Notes: generated by a model from the sequence alone, not told the origin. A stretch of DNA of 64,000 nucleotides from Acidocella sp. (GCF_027352905.1 NZ_DAIEIF010000035.1:36032-100031); one strand, 5' to 3'; counted from the stretch's first letter, positions 11,834-20,621 are shown. Made by a program: numbers and translations.

Positions 11834-11944
11834 TGCCGGGCCGCCTCTTCAGGGGCTTGGCGCTCAGACGGTTCGCCGCAACGGGAACCGATGGGCTTTC
11901 ACTGATGACTGAATACCTTGCTTGCAAGAAGGAGGTTGATGACC
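11834..11944 (+). promoter_or_regulatory. ROSE-like RNA thermometer in hsp20 leader
   Basis: The leader is long and structured. A hairpin forms from GGTTC (11870-11874) and GAACC (11885-11889). The last stem places ACCTTGCT (11915-11922), containing the UUGCU motif of ROSE elements, opposite AAGGAGGT (11929-11936), the Shine-Dalgarno sequence. A short competing CTTG/CAAG hairpin also overlaps this stretch. ROSE elements lie before small heat-shock genes in alphaproteobacteria and block translation at low temperature. Motif, position and gene match; the exact fold is not computed. Confidence 0.6.
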
Positions 11945-12412
11945 ATGACTTACGATTTCGCGCCGCTTTTCCGTACCGCCGTCGGGTTTGACCGTCTCGC
12001 CCGGCTGGTCGATTCCCTGCCGCAGGATTCGGCGGGCTATCCGCCCTATAATATCGAGAGGCTGGGAGAGGATGAATACCGCGTCACCCTCGCGGTGGCC
12101 GGCTTTTCCTCCAACGACATCGAGGTGACGGTGAAGGACAACGCCTTGATCGTCTCGGGCCGCGTGGCCGAGGAGACGGGCAAGGGTGATTTCCTGCATC
12201 ACGGCATCGCCGCCCGCGCCTTCCAGCGCCGTTTCGTGCTGGCCGACCATATGGTCGTCGACGGGGCCGAGCTGGTGAATGGCCTGCTGCACATCAAGCT
12301 CCGCCGCCAGGTGCCTGAAAGCGCCAAGCCGCGCCGCATCGAGATCAGCACGGCCATGCCGGCCAAGACCATCGAGGCCGCGCCCCAGGCGGATATGCAG
12401 AAAGCGGCCTGA
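11945..12412 (+). CDS. Hsp20 family small heat-shock protein (IbpA/HspA type)
   Basis: This is an ATP-independent chaperone that holds unfolding proteins. The alpha-crystallin domain spans about residues 35-130 and includes NIERLGEDEYRVTLAVAGF, ALIVSGR and the end of the beta-sandwich LVNGLLHIKL. The N-terminus MTYDFAPLFRTAVGFDRL matches bacterial class A small heat-shock proteins, so I chose ATG 11945, 9 bases after AAGGAGG. An ATG at 11939 is also possible. The C-terminal IEIS stands in place of the I-x-I/V anchor. Expression is probably controlled by the promoter and thermometer just upstream. Confidence 0.92.
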   Translation: MTYDFAPLFRTAVGFDRLARLVDSLPQDSAGYPPYNIERLGEDEYRVTLAVAGFSSNDIEVTVKDNALIVSGRVAEETGKGDFLHHGIAARAFQRRFVLADHMVVDGAELVNGLLHIKLRRQVPESAKPRRIEISTAMPAKTIEAAPQADMQKAA

Positions 12413-12450
12413 TACTCCGGGGGTTGCCCCGGACTCTCAAGGCCACGGAG

Positions 12451-12487
12451 CCGCGCAACGGGACCTCCCCGCTGCGCGGTTTTTCTT
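12451..12487 (+). terminator. Rho-independent terminator after hsp20
   Basis: CCGCGCA (12451-12457) pairs with TGCGCGG (12473-12479), with an inner GGG/CCC pairing, and is followed at once by TTTTTCTTT. It lies about 40 bases after the hsp20 stop and separates it from the CoA-ester cluster. Confidence 0.85.
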
Positions 12488-12566
12488 TGCGTGGCGGGGC
12501 GCTTGATCTCGCCGCTTGTTGCAGCCATCCTGACCGAACCGGACGCGGCGGGAAGGAAATGAAGGC

Positions 12567-13346
12567 ATGAACCATATCAGCGGCGAAGACCTCCTTTTGC
12601 GCGAGGAGGCGGAGGGCGTGGTGACGCTGCGCATGAATCGCCCCGCCAAATTCAACTCTCTTTCGGAGGGGATGCTGGGCGCGCTTTCCCGCGCGGTCGA
12701 GGACATCGCCGCCAGCCCAGCGGTTCGCTGCGTCGTCATCGCGGGGGAGGGCCGGGCTTTCTGCGCTGGGCATGATCTGGAGGAGATGCGCGGCCAGCCG
12801 CGTTATGAATATTACCGGGCGCTGTTCGGGCGCTGCGGCCAATTGATGCTGGCCTTGCAGCGCCTGCCGGTGCCGGTCATCGCCCGCGTGCATGGCGTGG
12901 CGACGGCGGCGGGTTGCCAGCTGGTCGCCGGCTGCGATCTCGCCATCGCGGCGGAATCGGCCCGTTTCGCCGTCTCCGGTGTCAATCTCGGCCTGTTCTG
13001 CTCCACCCCTGCGGTGCCGCTCTCCCGTAACGTCGCGGCGAAGCGCGCCTTCGACATGCTGGTGACCGGGCGTTTCATCGACGCGCGCACCGCCCTCGAA
13101 TGGGGGCTGGTGAACGAGGTCGCGCCGGATGCGGCGCTGGATGAGGCGGTCAGCCGCAAGACCCAGGAGATTTTGAGCAAGAGCGCGGCGGCCATCCGCC
13201 ATGGCAAAACCATGTTCTACCGGCAGCGGCAGATGGCCGCCGCGGACGCCTATGACTACGCCGCCGAGGTGATGGCACGCAACATGATGGAGCCGGACGC
13301 CCGCGACGGCATCGATGGATTTTTGCATAAAAGCGCCAGGCGCTGA
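12567..13346 (+). CDS. Enoyl-CoA hydratase/isomerase family protein (ECHDC3-like), active-site glutamates absent
   Basis: This is a crotonase-fold protein of 259 residues and the first gene of a CoA-ester catabolic cluster. The oxyanion hole region is FCAGHDLEEM. The two glutamates that do hydration in classical enoyl-CoA hydratases are missing: the usual GGGCEL is GCQL and the usual PE is VSGVNLGLFC. This pattern is found in ECHDC3-like proteins, so simple hydratase activity is doubtful. It may do another crotonase-type reaction or act as a non-catalytic partner. A Shine-Dalgarno-like GAAGG precedes the ATG. The acyl-CoA dehydrogenase follows 20 bases later. Confidence 0.82.
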   Translation: MNHISGEDLLLREEAEGVVTLRMNRPAKFNSLSEGMLGALSRAVEDIAASPAVRCVVIAGEGRAFCAGHDLEEMRGQPRYEYYRALFGRCGQLMLALQRLPVPVIARVHGVATAAGCQLVAGCDLAIAAESARFAVSGVNLGLFCSTPAVPLSRNVAAKRAFDMLVTGRFIDARTALEWGLVNEVAPDAALDEAVSRKTQEILSKSAAAIRHGKTMFYRQRQMAAADAYDYAAEVMARNMMEPDARDGIDGFLHKSARR

Positions 13347-13366
13347 GCCCGGCGGAGGGAGCCTCC

Positions 13367-14527
13367 ATGGATTTTGACTACACCGCGACCCAGAATGAGA
13401 TGCGGGCGGCCGTGCGTGGCCTCTGCGAAAAATTCGGCGATGAGTATTGGCGCAGGCTGGATGAGGAAGGCGCCTATCCGGAGGCCTTCGTGAAGGCGAT
13501 GACCGAGGCCGGCTGGCTGGCCGCCCTGATCCCGGAGGAATATGGCGGCTCCGATCTCGGCATTCTCGACGCCAGCCTGATCCTGCAGGAGGTCAACCGC
13601 AGCGGCGGCAATGGCGCCACCTGCCACGCCCAGATGTACACCATGGGCTCCGTGCTGCGTCATGGCAGCCCCGAGCAGAAACGCCGATATCTGCCGCGCA
13701 TCGCTGATGGCAGTTTGCGCCTGCAGGCCTTCGGCGTGACCGAGCCGGACGCCGGCTCGAACACGCTGCGGATCAAGACCTTCGCGCGCAAAATCCCCGG
13801 CGGCTATGTCATCAACGGGCAGAAGATCTGGACCTCACGGTTCAAGCAATCCGATCTGTATCTGCTGATCACCCGCACCACCCCATATGAGGAGGCGGCC
13901 CGCAAGACGGACGGCCTCACCTTGTTTCTCGTGGACATCAAGAAAGCCGGCGCGGCGCTGCAAGCCCGGCCGATCCGCACCATGCTCAACCACCACACCA
14001 ACCAGGTGTTCATCGACAATCTCGAGGTCGCGGATGAAGACCGCATCGGCGAGGAAGGGAAGGGGTTTTATTACCTTCTCGATTCGCTGAACGCCGAGCG
14101 GATCATCGCCACCGGCGAGATCCTTGGCAACGGGCAATGGATGGTGGAGCGCGCCTCGCGTTATTCCAGCGAGCGCGTGGTTTTCGACCGGCCGATCGGC
14201 GCTAATCAGGGCGTGCAATTTCCCATCGCCAAGGCGCATATGAATCTCGAAGCCGCCGAGCTGATGCGCAACAAGGCGGCGGCGCTGTTCGATGCCGGCC
14301 GCCCCTGCGGGCCGGAGAGCAATATGGCCAAATACCTCGCCAGCGAGGCGGCCTGGGAGGCGGCGGAGGCGGCCATGACCGCCTATGGCGGCTTCGGTGT
14401 CGCCTGCGAGTACGATATCGAGCGCAAATGGAAGGAAACCCGCCTGTTCCGCACCGCGCCCATCGCGAATAACCTCGTCGTCGCCCAGGTGGCCCAGCAC
14501 CAGCTGGGCATGCCCCGGTCCTATTGA
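13367..14527 (+). CDS. Acyl-CoA dehydrogenase family protein
   Basis: This is an FAD-dependent alpha,beta-desaturase of CoA thioesters, 386 residues. It shows the family signature FGVTEPDAGSN (FAD/substrate loop), VINGQKIWTSRF, and the late SSERVVFDRPIG and AYGGFGVACEYDIER. The C-terminus RTAPIANNLVVAQVAQHQLG lacks the EGT segment where medium-chain dehydrogenases carry their base, as in the group ending in LPRSY-like tails (here GMPRSY). The substrate is not predictable. A strong GGAGGGAGC ribosome site precedes ATG 13367. Electrons would go to an ETF encoded elsewhere. Confidence 0.88.
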   Translation: MDFDYTATQNEMRAAVRGLCEKFGDEYWRRLDEEGAYPEAFVKAMTEAGWLAALIPEEYGGSDLGILDASLILQEVNRSGGNGATCHAQMYTMGSVLRHGSPEQKRRYLPRIADGSLRLQAFGVTEPDAGSNTLRIKTFARKIPGGYVINGQKIWTSRFKQSDLYLLITRTTPYEEAARKTDGLTLFLVDIKKAGAALQARPIRTMLNHHTNQVFIDNLEVADEDRIGEEGKGFYYLLDSLNAERIIATGEILGNGQWMVERASRYSSERVVFDRPIGANQGVQFPIAKAHMNLEAAELMRNKAAALFDAGRPCGPESNMAKYLASEAAWEAAEAAMTAYGGFGVACEYDIERKWKETRLFRTAPIANNLVVAQVAQHQLGMPRSY

Positions 14528-14541
14528 TGGAGGCGGCGCGC

Positions 14542-15342
14542 ATGACTTTCGAAACCCTGCTGCTGGAACCCGCTCCCGGCACGGAAGAGGTTGAGGGTGT
14601 GCGCCTGCTCACCCTCAACCGGCCCGAAATCCTCAACGCGATGAACACCCGCATGCTGGAGGAGCTGCGGGCCGCCCTGCACGCGCTCGCCTATGAGGAC
14701 GGGTTGCGCGTGCTCATCGTCACCGGGGCCGGGCCGCGCGCCTTTTGCGCTGGCGGCGATTTGAAGGAGCGCCAGGGCATGAGCGACCATACCTGGCGCC
14801 GCCAGCACCAGCTGGCTGAGGAGGCGCTGCTGGCCATCAAGGATTTCCCCCAGCCGGTCATCGCGGCGGTGGAGGGGATCGCCCATGGCGGTGGGTTCGA
14901 GCTGGCATTGATGTGCGATTTCATCATCGCCTCGCGCGCCGCCGATTTCGCCTTGCCCGAGGCCAAAAGGGGCATTCTGCCCGGCGGCGGCGGCATTCAA
15001 AATCTGGTGCGCGCCGCCGGCATGCGCCGGGCCAAGCAGTTGATCTTCTGCGGGGAGCGCTTCTCCGGCGAGATGGCGGCGGGCTGGAACATCGTCAACG
15101 AGGCCGTGGAACCTGGCCAGGCGCTCGCCGCCGCCATCGCCGTGGCGCGGCGCATCGCCGCATCCGCTCCGATGTCTGTCCGCTACGGCAAGCTCGCCGC
15201 CTCGCGCGGGGGCGAGGTTGATTTCCACACCGGTTATATGCTCGACCTCGCGGCCTATAACGTGCTGGTATCCTCCGAGGACCGGCTGGAGGGGGTACGG
15301 GCGTTCAATGAAAAGCGCAAACCGCGCTGGAGCGGCGGCTAG
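14542..15342 (+). CDS. Enoyl-CoA hydratase/isomerase family protein
   Basis: This second crotonase-fold protein of the cluster keeps both catalytic glutamates, in HGGGFELAL and in LPEAKRGILPGGGG, and the oxyanion motif FCAGGDLKER. Hydration of an enoyl-CoA is therefore plausible. I chose ATG 14542 because GGAGG at 14529-14533 lies 8 bases before it; an ATG at 14527 overlapping the dehydrogenase stop is the alternative. It probably hydrates the product of the preceding dehydrogenase. Confidence 0.88.
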   Translation: MTFETLLLEPAPGTEEVEGVRLLTLNRPEILNAMNTRMLEELRAALHALAYEDGLRVLIVTGAGPRAFCAGGDLKERQGMSDHTWRRQHQLAEEALLAIKDFPQPVIAAVEGIAHGGGFELALMCDFIIASRAADFALPEAKRGILPGGGGIQNLVRAAGMRRAKQLIFCGERFSGEMAAGWNIVNEAVEPGQALAAAIAVARRIAASAPMSVRYGKLAASRGGEVDFHTGYMLDLAAYNVLVSSEDRLEGVRAFNEKRKPRWSGG

Positions 15343-15383
15343 GATCGTGGTTTAGGCGCAGGACAAGGAGAGGAAACGCAACC

Positions 15384-16820
15384 ATGGCGCAAGAGTCGCT
15401 CACCCCCCGGCTGGCCGCCTTCATTGCCTCGGCGGACTTTGCAGATCTGCCCGCATCCACGGCGGACAAAGCCGCCGCCGCCATTCTCGACACGCTGGCC
15501 GTGCTGGTGGCGGGCGGGGGCGAGGCGCCGGTGACGCTTCTGGACGCGGCGTTGGACCCTGCCGGGCAGGGCGGCATCGCCTCGCCCTGGAGCGGTAAAT
15601 CCCTGAGCCCGGAAGACGCGGCGCTGCTCTACGGCATGGCCTCCCATATTCTCGATTACGACGATGTTTGCATGCTGGGCGTCTGCCATCCCAGCGCGCC
15701 CATTCTCTCCGCCCTGCTGGCGGCGCTGCCCCAGGCCGCCGCCCAAGGCCCGGTTTCCGGCGCGCGGCTGCAACTCGCCTTTTGCGTTGGCACGGAGGTG
15801 ATGACCCGCATCGGCGAGGGGCTGGGCTTCCGGCCCTATGCGCTCGGCTTTCATACCACCGCCATACTGGGCACGCTGGGTGCCGCCGCCGCCGTGGCCA
15901 AGCTGCGCGGCATGGCGGCCCAGCCCGCCGCCCATGCCCTCGCCATCGCCGCCAGCATGGCGGCGGGACTGCGGAAGAATTTTGGCAGCATGGTCAAGCC
16001 GCTGCATGTGGGGTTGGCGGCGCAGAACGGGGTGCGCGCGGCGCGGCTGGCGGCGGCGGGCATTACCGGCAGCGCCGAACCCTTCGAGGCGGATGCGTTT
16101 CTGCAAGCCTATTCCGGCGGCGAGACGGACATCTGGCCGGGCGGCATCCGCTTCGGCGCGCCGTTTTCCATCGAATCTCCCGGCTTCAGCCAAAAATTAT
16201 TTCCCTGCTGCTACATGCTGCATAAAATGATCGCCGCCACGCTGGAATTGCGCGCGCGGACGCCCTGCACGCCGGAGCAACTCGCCCGCGCCGTCGTGCA
16301 CATGCCCAAGGGCGGCGGCGCCCCGCTGATCCATCCGCGCCCCCGCACCGGGCTGCACGCGAAATTCAGCGCGCCTTACGCCATTCTCGCCAGCCTGCTC
16401 GATGGCCGTATCGGGCTGGAGAGCTTCACCGATGCGGCGGTCATGCGCCCCGCCATCCAAACCCGGCTCGCCGATGTGGAGCTGGTGGAAAGCGATACGG
16501 CGCCCCTCCAGGGCTCGGATATCGACCAGCCGGTGACGGTGACCCTCACCTTGCGCGATGGCAGCGTGCTGACCCATACCGTTGAGCATGCTCCCGGCGC
16601 GGCGGCCAGCCCGCTCACCCGCGCGCAGCTGGGCGCCAAATGGACAGATTGTCTGCGCCACGGCCACCCCGCGTTAACCCAGCCCCAGGCGGAAAAATTC
16701 TTCGCCGAGGGCTGCCGCCTCGCGGAGATGGCGGATGTCTCGGGCTGGCTTGGCGCCGTTCTCAATCCCGCCAGGACAATCATCTCTAATCCCCGCCCGA
16801 AGGAAACGCGCCATGGATAA
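15384..16820 (+). CDS. MmgE/PrpD family protein
   Basis: The MmgE/PrpD family includes 2-methylcitrate dehydratase and cis-aconitate decarboxylase. This 478-residue member has the all-helical N-terminal domain (HILDYDDVCMLGVCHPSAPI, GLGFRPYALGFHTTA) and ends in a smaller alpha/beta domain. The context is acyl-CoA chemistry with no methylcitrate synthase or isocitrate lyase nearby, so propionate catabolism is not supported; a dehydration or decarboxylation of a branched acid before CoA activation is only a guess. AAGGAGAGG precedes the start. The stop overlaps the ligase start by 8 bases. Confidence 0.85.
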   Translation: MAQESLTPRLAAFIASADFADLPASTADKAAAAILDTLAVLVAGGGEAPVTLLDAALDPAGQGGIASPWSGKSLSPEDAALLYGMASHILDYDDVCMLGVCHPSAPILSALLAALPQAAAQGPVSGARLQLAFCVGTEVMTRIGEGLGFRPYALGFHTTAILGTLGAAAAVAKLRGMAAQPAAHALAIAASMAAGLRKNFGSMVKPLHVGLAAQNGVRAARLAAAGITGSAEPFEADAFLQAYSGGETDIWPGGIRFGAPFSIESPGFSQKLFPCCYMLHKMIAATLELRARTPCTPEQLARAVVHMPKGGGAPLIHPRPRTGLHAKFSAPYAILASLLDGRIGLESFTDAAVMRPAIQTRLADVELVESDTAPLQGSDIDQPVTVTLTLRDGSVLTHTVEHAPGAAASPLTRAQLGAKWTDCLRHGHPALTQPQAEKFFAEGCRLAEMADVSGWLGAVLNPARTIISNPRPKETRHG

Positions 16821-18432
16821 CATTACTCTCACTGATACCGACCGCTTCGCGCTCGAAAAAAATCTCGCGACGCGCGTCAATGTCGGCGATATGCTCACCC
16901 GTAGCGCCGCGCGAGACCCGCATAAGACCGCGCTCGTCCAAGGGGAGCGCCGCCTCTCCTACCGGGAGTTCAACGACTACGCCAACCGCCTCGCCAACGC
17001 CCTGCTCGCACGCGGCTACCGCCCTGGGGACGCGCTGGGGCTGATGTGCGGCAATTGCATCGAGTTTCTCGCTGTATATTACGCCTGCGCCAAGATCGGC
17101 GTGATCTGCACACCCATCAATCTATTCTGGCGGCGGGGTGAGATCAGCTATGTCTTCAACCATGCCCGCGTGCGCGGCATCGCGGTGCAGGAGCGCTGGC
17201 TGGACGAACTTGGCCACGCCCTGCCTGATATTCCCTTGGCGCGCGATATCATCGTCATCGAGGAGGGCAGAGGGGCAAGACTCGACCTGCCGGCGCATTG
17301 CGAGGCGCTGTCCTTTGCCCGGCTTTGCGCGGCGGCGGACAGCTCCAACCCCGAAGTTCTGGTCGAAGACCGTGCCCCACTCTCCTATCTCTACACCAGC
17401 GGCACCACTTCCGCGCCCAAGGGCGTGGTGGGCAATCATCTTGCCATCTATGTGCAAACCCTCAATGTCATCATCGATATCCAGCTTACCGCCAATGACA
17501 GGCTGGCCGCGATGATGCCAATGTTTCATACCGCGCAGCTCAATGGGTTCTGCACCACCGCCATCGCCAATAACGCCACGATCTATATTCTCGAGGCATT
17601 TGAGCCCAAGGCGCTGCTCGATCTGATCGATGCCGAGAAAATCTCGCTGATGTTCGCCCTGCCGATGATGTACCGCGCTATGATGGAGGAACAATTACGC
17701 GCACCCCGGAATGTCTCCAGCATGCGGCGGATGATCTATGCCATGGCGCCGATGCCCGATGACGATGTCCGTAAATTGATGGACATGTTCAAATGCGAAT
17801 TGTCGCTGTTGTTCGGCCAGACGGAGATGAGTCCCGCCTCCACCTGTTTCCGGCCCGAGCATCAGCTCACCCATCCCGGCGCCATCGGCCACCCCATGAT
17901 CAATGTCGAGGTCGGGATCGTCGATGAGAACGATCAGCTGCTGCCCTGGGGGCAGACGGGCGAGATCGTCTATCGCAGCCCGCATCTGCTCACCGAATAT
18001 TTGCGCGATGAGGAGGCGACCCGCAAAGGCTTCCGCAAGGGCTGGTTTCATTCCGGCGATGTCGGCCATTTCGACGAAACCGGCATGTTGTGGTTCGATG
18101 ACCGCAGCAAGGACGTCATCAAATCCGGCGGCGAGAACGTCGCCTCCATCGAGGTGGAGAAGGCGCTTTACGCCATCGAGCCGAAGCTGTTGGAGGTGGT
18201 GGTGGTGGGCGTGCCGCATGAGCGCTGGGGCGAGGCGATCACCGCCGTCGCCACGGTGCGCGAGGGCGAGACAGTGGATCCGGAGGATGTGCTCGCCCGG
18301 CTGCGCTCCAAGCTCAGCCCGTTCAAATGCCCGAAGGCGCTGATTCTGGTGGACGCCATGCCGCGCACCGCGACCGGCAAGGTGCAGAAAAACGAGGTGC
18401 GGAAGAATTACGCGGATTATTTCCGCGCCTGA
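16813..18432 (+). CDS. Acyl-CoA ligase (AMP-forming)
   Basis: This is an ANL-superfamily enzyme that activates a carboxylic acid through an acyl-adenylate. It has the P-loop-like YTSGTTSAPKGVV (A3), the FHSGDVGHFDETG hinge region (A7-A8), DRSKDVIKSGGENVAS, and the C-terminal catalytic lysine in PRTATGKVQKNEVRK. I chose ATG 16813 (MDNITLTDTD) because AAGGA lies just upstream; it overlaps the PrpD-like stop. The length is 539 residues. It is the likely entry enzyme of the cluster; the acid is unknown. Confidence 0.9.
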   Translation: MDNITLTDTDRFALEKNLATRVNVGDMLTRSAARDPHKTALVQGERRLSYREFNDYANRLANALLARGYRPGDALGLMCGNCIEFLAVYYACAKIGVICTPINLFWRRGEISYVFNHARVRGIAVQERWLDELGHALPDIPLARDIIVIEEGRGARLDLPAHCEALSFARLCAAADSSNPEVLVEDRAPLSYLYTSGTTSAPKGVVGNHLAIYVQTLNVIIDIQLTANDRLAAMMPMFHTAQLNGFCTTAIANNATIYILEAFEPKALLDLIDAEKISLMFALPMMYRAMMEEQLRAPRNVSSMRRMIYAMAPMPDDDVRKLMDMFKCELSLLFGQTEMSPASTCFRPEHQLTHPGAIGHPMINVEVGIVDENDQLLPWGQTGEIVYRSPHLLTEYLRDEEATRKGFRKGWFHSGDVGHFDETGMLWFDDRSKDVIKSGGENVASIEVEKALYAIEPKLLEVVVVGVPHERWGEAITAVATVREGETVDPEDVLARLRSKLSPFKCPKALILVDAMPRTATGKVQKNEVRKNYADYFRA

Positions 18433-18461
18433 CCAATGATGATCGAAGGGAGTGACGGATC

Positions 18462-19661
18462 GTGACGACACAGACAAAGCCCGCCGCGCGGGGGATTCGC
18501 GGCAAAACCGCGATCATCGGCGCGGGTATATCCGAGGTCGGCAGGGTTCCGGGCCGCAGCGCCATGGCCCTCGCTGCCCAGGCGGCGTTGCGCGCCATGG
18601 CGGATGCGGGCATCTCGCGGGATGAGATCGACGGCGTGCTCTCCAGCGTCGCCTTTGCCGCGCCCTTTCACCGCTTCAGCGTCGCCATCAGCGAATATCT
18701 GGGCATTCAGCCAAAATTCTCCAATACGCTGCAAGTCTCCGGCGCCACCGCGGCGACCATGTTCAACATCGCCGCCGCCGCCATCGCGGGCGGGCTGGCG
18801 GAGACGGTGCTGATCGTCGGTGGGGACAGCCTGCTCTCCGGTCTCACACCCGATCTCGCCTTGCGCTCGATGACCGAGAGCCGCGACCAGCAATATGAAA
18901 TGCCGTTCGGCATCCCCGTGTCCAATACATTCGCGATGACCGCGCACCGGCACATGAAGGAGTTTGGCACTACAGCGGAACAATTTGCCCAGGTGGCGGT
19001 GATTCACCGCGAGCATGCGCGCCGCACCCCCAACGCGCAGATGACGCAGCCGATCACGGTGGAAGACGTGCTCAATTCGGGCTGGGTCGCAACGCCCTAT
19101 CACAAGCTGGATTGCTCGCTGATCTCCGACGGCGGCGGAGCCTTCATCGTCACCTCGGCGGAGCGGGCGAAATCGCTCGGCATCGAGCGGCCGGTTTATA
19201 TTCTCGGCGGCGGCGAGTTTTACACGCATGAGCACATCTTCCTCATGCCCTCCCTCACCACCACCGGGGCGGTGCAATCCAGCGCCGCCGCCTACGCCAT
19301 GGCGGGGTACGGACCCGGCGACATGGACGTGGCGGGCGTCTATGATTGCTTCACCGGCACGGTGATCATGATGCTGGAGGATCTCGGCTTCTGCCCGAAA
19401 GGCGAGGGAGGCCGGTTCGTCGAGGATGGCCAGATCACCTATGGCGGGGCGATTCCCTGCAACACCCATGGCGGTCTGCTTTCCTTTGCCCATTCCGGCA
19501 TGCCGGGCTCGCTCTTCCATTTCTACGAGGTCGTAAACCAGCTGCGCGGCCTCTGCGGCCCGCGCCAGGTGCCCGATGCCGCGCTCGGCCTTGTGCATAG
19601 CCTCGGCGCTGGCTTCGCCACCAACGCAACCACCATTCTCGGCACGGAGGCCACGCTATGA
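18462..19661 (+). CDS. Thiolase-fold protein, Ltp2/SCP2-thiolase-like, nucleophilic cysteine absent
   Basis: This is a thiolase superfamily protein of 399 residues starting at GTG 18462 (AAGGGAG upstream). The N-terminal CxSG motif that carries the nucleophile is QVSG (residues 91-94), so it should not do ordinary thiolysis. VYDCFTG (293-299) and CNTHGG (333-338) remain. In the Ltp2 group of steroid side-chain degraders such cysteine-less thiolase-fold proteins pair with a DUF35 protein and act as retro-aldolases. The next gene is a DUF35 protein overlapping by 4 bases, which supports that reading. Substrate unknown. Confidence 0.82.
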   Translation: MTTQTKPAARGIRGKTAIIGAGISEVGRVPGRSAMALAAQAALRAMADAGISRDEIDGVLSSVAFAAPFHRFSVAISEYLGIQPKFSNTLQVSGATAATMFNIAAAAIAGGLAETVLIVGGDSLLSGLTPDLALRSMTESRDQQYEMPFGIPVSNTFAMTAHRHMKEFGTTAEQFAQVAVIHREHARRTPNAQMTQPITVEDVLNSGWVATPYHKLDCSLISDGGGAFIVTSAERAKSLGIERPVYILGGGEFYTHEHIFLMPSLTTTGAVQSSAAAYAMAGYGPGDMDVAGVYDCFTGTVIMMLEDLGFCPKGEGGRFVEDGQITYGGAIPCNTHGGLLSFAHSGMPGSLFHFYEVVNQLRGLCGPRQVPDAALGLVHSLGAGFATNATTILGTEATL

Positions 19662-20080
19662 ACCCGGTGAAGGACGCCCATATCAAGCCGCTCCCCACGC
19701 CGGATGGCGATTCCGAGGCCTATTGGCAGGGGCTCAAGCGCGGCCAGATTCTCTTGCAGCATTGCCTGGATTGCGGCCATTTACAGGTCTATCAGGAATC
19801 GATCTGCCGCACCTGTACCAGCGAGCGGCTTGAACACCGCGCCGCCAGCGGGCGCGGCAAAATCCATTCCTTCAGCGTCGTCTACCGGGCGCCCGGTCCC
19901 GCCTTCAAGAACGACACGCCCTATGCGGTGATCCTGGTCGAGCTTGAGGAGGGCGTGCGGATGATCAGTTCGATGGTCGAATGCCCGGTGGAGGATGTCG
20001 CTTTCGACATGCCGGTCGAGCTGGTTTGCGACCCGGTGGCCGAGGATGTGGTGCTCCCCCGCTTCCGCCCGCGCCGCTGA
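19658..20080 (+). CDS. DUF35 OB-fold/zinc-ribbon protein
   Basis: This 140-residue protein has an N-terminal rubredoxin-like zinc ribbon (Cys36, Cys39, Cys50, Cys53 in HCLDCGH and CRTC) and a C-terminal OB fold (GRGKIHSFSVVYRAP, PYAVILVELEEG). DUF35 proteins bind acyl-CoA and assemble with thiolase-fold partners. It is translationally coupled (ATGA overlap) to the thiolase-like gene, which makes the two almost certainly a complex. It is the last gene of the CoA-ester cluster. Confidence 0.88.
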   Translation: MNPVKDAHIKPLPTPDGDSEAYWQGLKRGQILLQHCLDCGHLQVYQESICRTCTSERLEHRAASGRGKIHSFSVVYRAPGPAFKNDTPYAVILVELEEGVRMISSMVECPVEDVAFDMPVELVCDPVAEDVVLPRFRPRR

Positions 20081-20177
20081 GCCGCGCATAAAACCCGGTA
20101 TCCCGCGGCCCGCCCCTGGATAAGACGGCGCGGGCTGCTTATTTCAGCCTGGCATCCAAACACCAGAAGGAGCGGGC

Positions 20178-20591
20178 ATGGCTAAACAGGAACTCACCAA
20201 AGCGCGCTGGAGCACCTATTTCGACACGCTGGCGCATATTCTGCGCGGGCAGACGGTCAACGCCCGGCTAACGATTCCGAGCGAGGGCGGACGTGTGGAG
20301 GCCGATTGGCGGCGGCTGGAAGGCATCACCTACGACCATAAGGACGATGTGCTGATCATCGATTTGCCAGGGCTGGAGCATATCATCCGCGCCCCGCAGA
20401 GCATCCGTGCCGAGGCTGGCGATAACGAGCTGCGCCGGCTGGAGGTCACCGACAAAGAGAGTACGATTTCCGCCGTCGAGTTCGATCCCGCCGTGCCGAT
20501 GGTCGAAACCGGCGCCAGTCAGGACAAGGTGGATGAAGCGGGCAAGGAGACCTTTCCCGCCAGCGATCCGCCGCCCTGGTCCGGACGTTAA
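20178..20591 (+). CDS. DUF5335 family protein
   Basis: This is a 137-residue soluble protein resembling the DUF5335 family, of unknown function. The middle part is rich in beta-strand-like segments (VEADWRRLEGITYDHKDDVL). The end contains DEAGKETFPASDPPPWSG, a short motif of the DEaskESFPASDPPSW type found at the end of many small proteins. A clear AGAAGGAGC precedes the ATG. A spacer of 97 bases separates it from the DUF35 gene, so it may have its own promoter. Confidence 0.7.
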   Translation: MAKQELTKARWSTYFDTLAHILRGQTVNARLTIPSEGGRVEADWRRLEGITYDHKDDVLIIDLPGLEHIIRAPQSIRAEAGDNELRRLEVTDKESTISAVEFDPAVPMVETGASQDKVDEAGKETFPASDPPPWSGR

Positions 20592-20621
20592 TCTCCGCTC
20601 CCCGGCTCTAAGACTTTAACT

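Noticed and set aside
15384..16820. Reading the PrpD-like gene as evidence for the methylcitrate cycle
   Set aside because: No methylcitrate synthase, lyase or PrpR neighbour is present; the family is broader than PrpD.
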